In this document: in pieces, positions 40,900-40,968 of the stretch
How the letters are laid out: each line of letters opens with the position of its first letter
Numbering within the stretch: the first letter of the stretch is position 1
Assembly: GCA_021815935.1 (NCBI GenBank)
Contig: JAKAZH010000001.1
Location: forward strand, 1-40,968
Length of the DNA: 40,968 bases
From: Actinomycetes bacterium
Lineage (GTDB): Bacteria > Actinomycetota > Acidimicrobiia > Acidimicrobiales > Palsa-688
Direction: 5' to 3'
Position numbers and translations under genes: made by a program
The notes under the pieces: generated by a model
Database searches by the model: none
What the model was told of the DNA's origin: nothing
Seen by the model: the letters and a program-made list of their open reading frames with translations, nothing else

Positions 40900-40968
40900 A
40901 TGACGGAGGCCTTGGACAGCTTGGTGGCGCTACTCGACCTCGAACAACTCGAAGTCAACCTCTACCGC
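40900..40968 (+). CDS. tesB: Acyl-CoA thioesterase II (TesB-type), N-terminus only
   Basis: Only 23 codons lie inside the window, and the gene runs off the end. The visible residues (TEALDSLVALLDLEQLEVNLYR) match the usual opening of acyl-CoA thioesterase II, where L-x-L-E-x-L-E-x-N-x-Y/F-R precedes the first hot-dog fold. TesB hydrolyses medium and long acyl-CoAs in the cytoplasm. The identification rests on this short stretch alone. It is divergent from the GtrA gene. Confidence 0.65.
   Translation, partial: MTEALDSLVALLDLEQLEVNLYR

Overview
The window is about 41 kb of high-GC bacterial chromosome, best explained as an actinomycete (Actinomycetota), plausibly a member of the Acidimicrobiia. 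The pointers are MurT/GatD peptidoglycan amidation enzymes, a polyphosphate-glucokinase-type ROK kinase, a DUF3040 protein, an actinobacterial HelD helicase, a stand-alone LigD-type primase-polymerase, a lipoprotein with the Cys-x(3)-His-Gly / Ala-Cys-x(2)-Leu-Leu-Pro motifs common in actinomycetes, many GTG/TTG starts, and many start codons placed 6-9 nt after a TANNNT -10 box (leaderless style). The class-level assignment is an inference.

Layout. 0-3.5 kb: acyl-CoA synthetase, SRPBCC protein, serS. 3.5-7.6 kb: a sugar cluster with a DPM-type GT2, a GT-C-type membrane glycosyltransferase and UDP-sulfoquinovose synthase (sqdB). 7.7-12.6 kb: an export cassette of lipoprotein, HlyD/MacA adaptor, MacB-type ATPase, permease and a DUF5666-like membrane protein. 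12.6-17.6 kb: DUF3040, ppgK, murT-gatD, DoxX and the LigD-type polymerase. 17.6-25.5 kb: a compact conjugation-type module of VirD4-like coupling protein, VirB4-like ATPase, SCO6880-family protein, TrbL-like membrane protein and small DUF6112-like protein, transcribed away from a MobF/TrwC-type relaxase. The two sides share an AT-rich control region with two palindromes. 25.6-27.1 kb: a flippase-like membrane protein and a lipoprotein, apparently cotranscribed with the relaxase. 27.1-34 kb: primary-type sigma factor, MarR regulator, pyrE, helD, hemE, and protoporphyrinogen/coproporphyrinogen oxidase. 34-40.8 kb: an envelope glycoconjugate region with an overlapping GT4 / methyltransferase / alpha-alpha-toroid operon, lnt, a DPM-type GT2 divergent from it, a second methyltransferase and a GtrA protein. 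The window ends inside a tesB-type thioesterase.

Most notable. (1) The conjugation module has no visible integrase, replication gene or attachment repeat, and its relaxase keeps the HxH nuclease site but has lost the helicase Walker A and motif VI residues. It looks like a resident, possibly domesticated, DNA-transfer apparatus. (2) sqdB is translationally linked to a GT-C transferase that converges on a DPM-type GT2. This suggests a lipid-linked sulfoquinovose glycosylation route rather than ordinary sulfolipid synthesis. (3) The Lnt homologue has Ser where the catalytic Cys is expected. (4) About half of the transcription units appear to begin with a -10 box placed for leaderless translation. 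All functional statements come from reading the sequence and from family knowledge; no database search was run.
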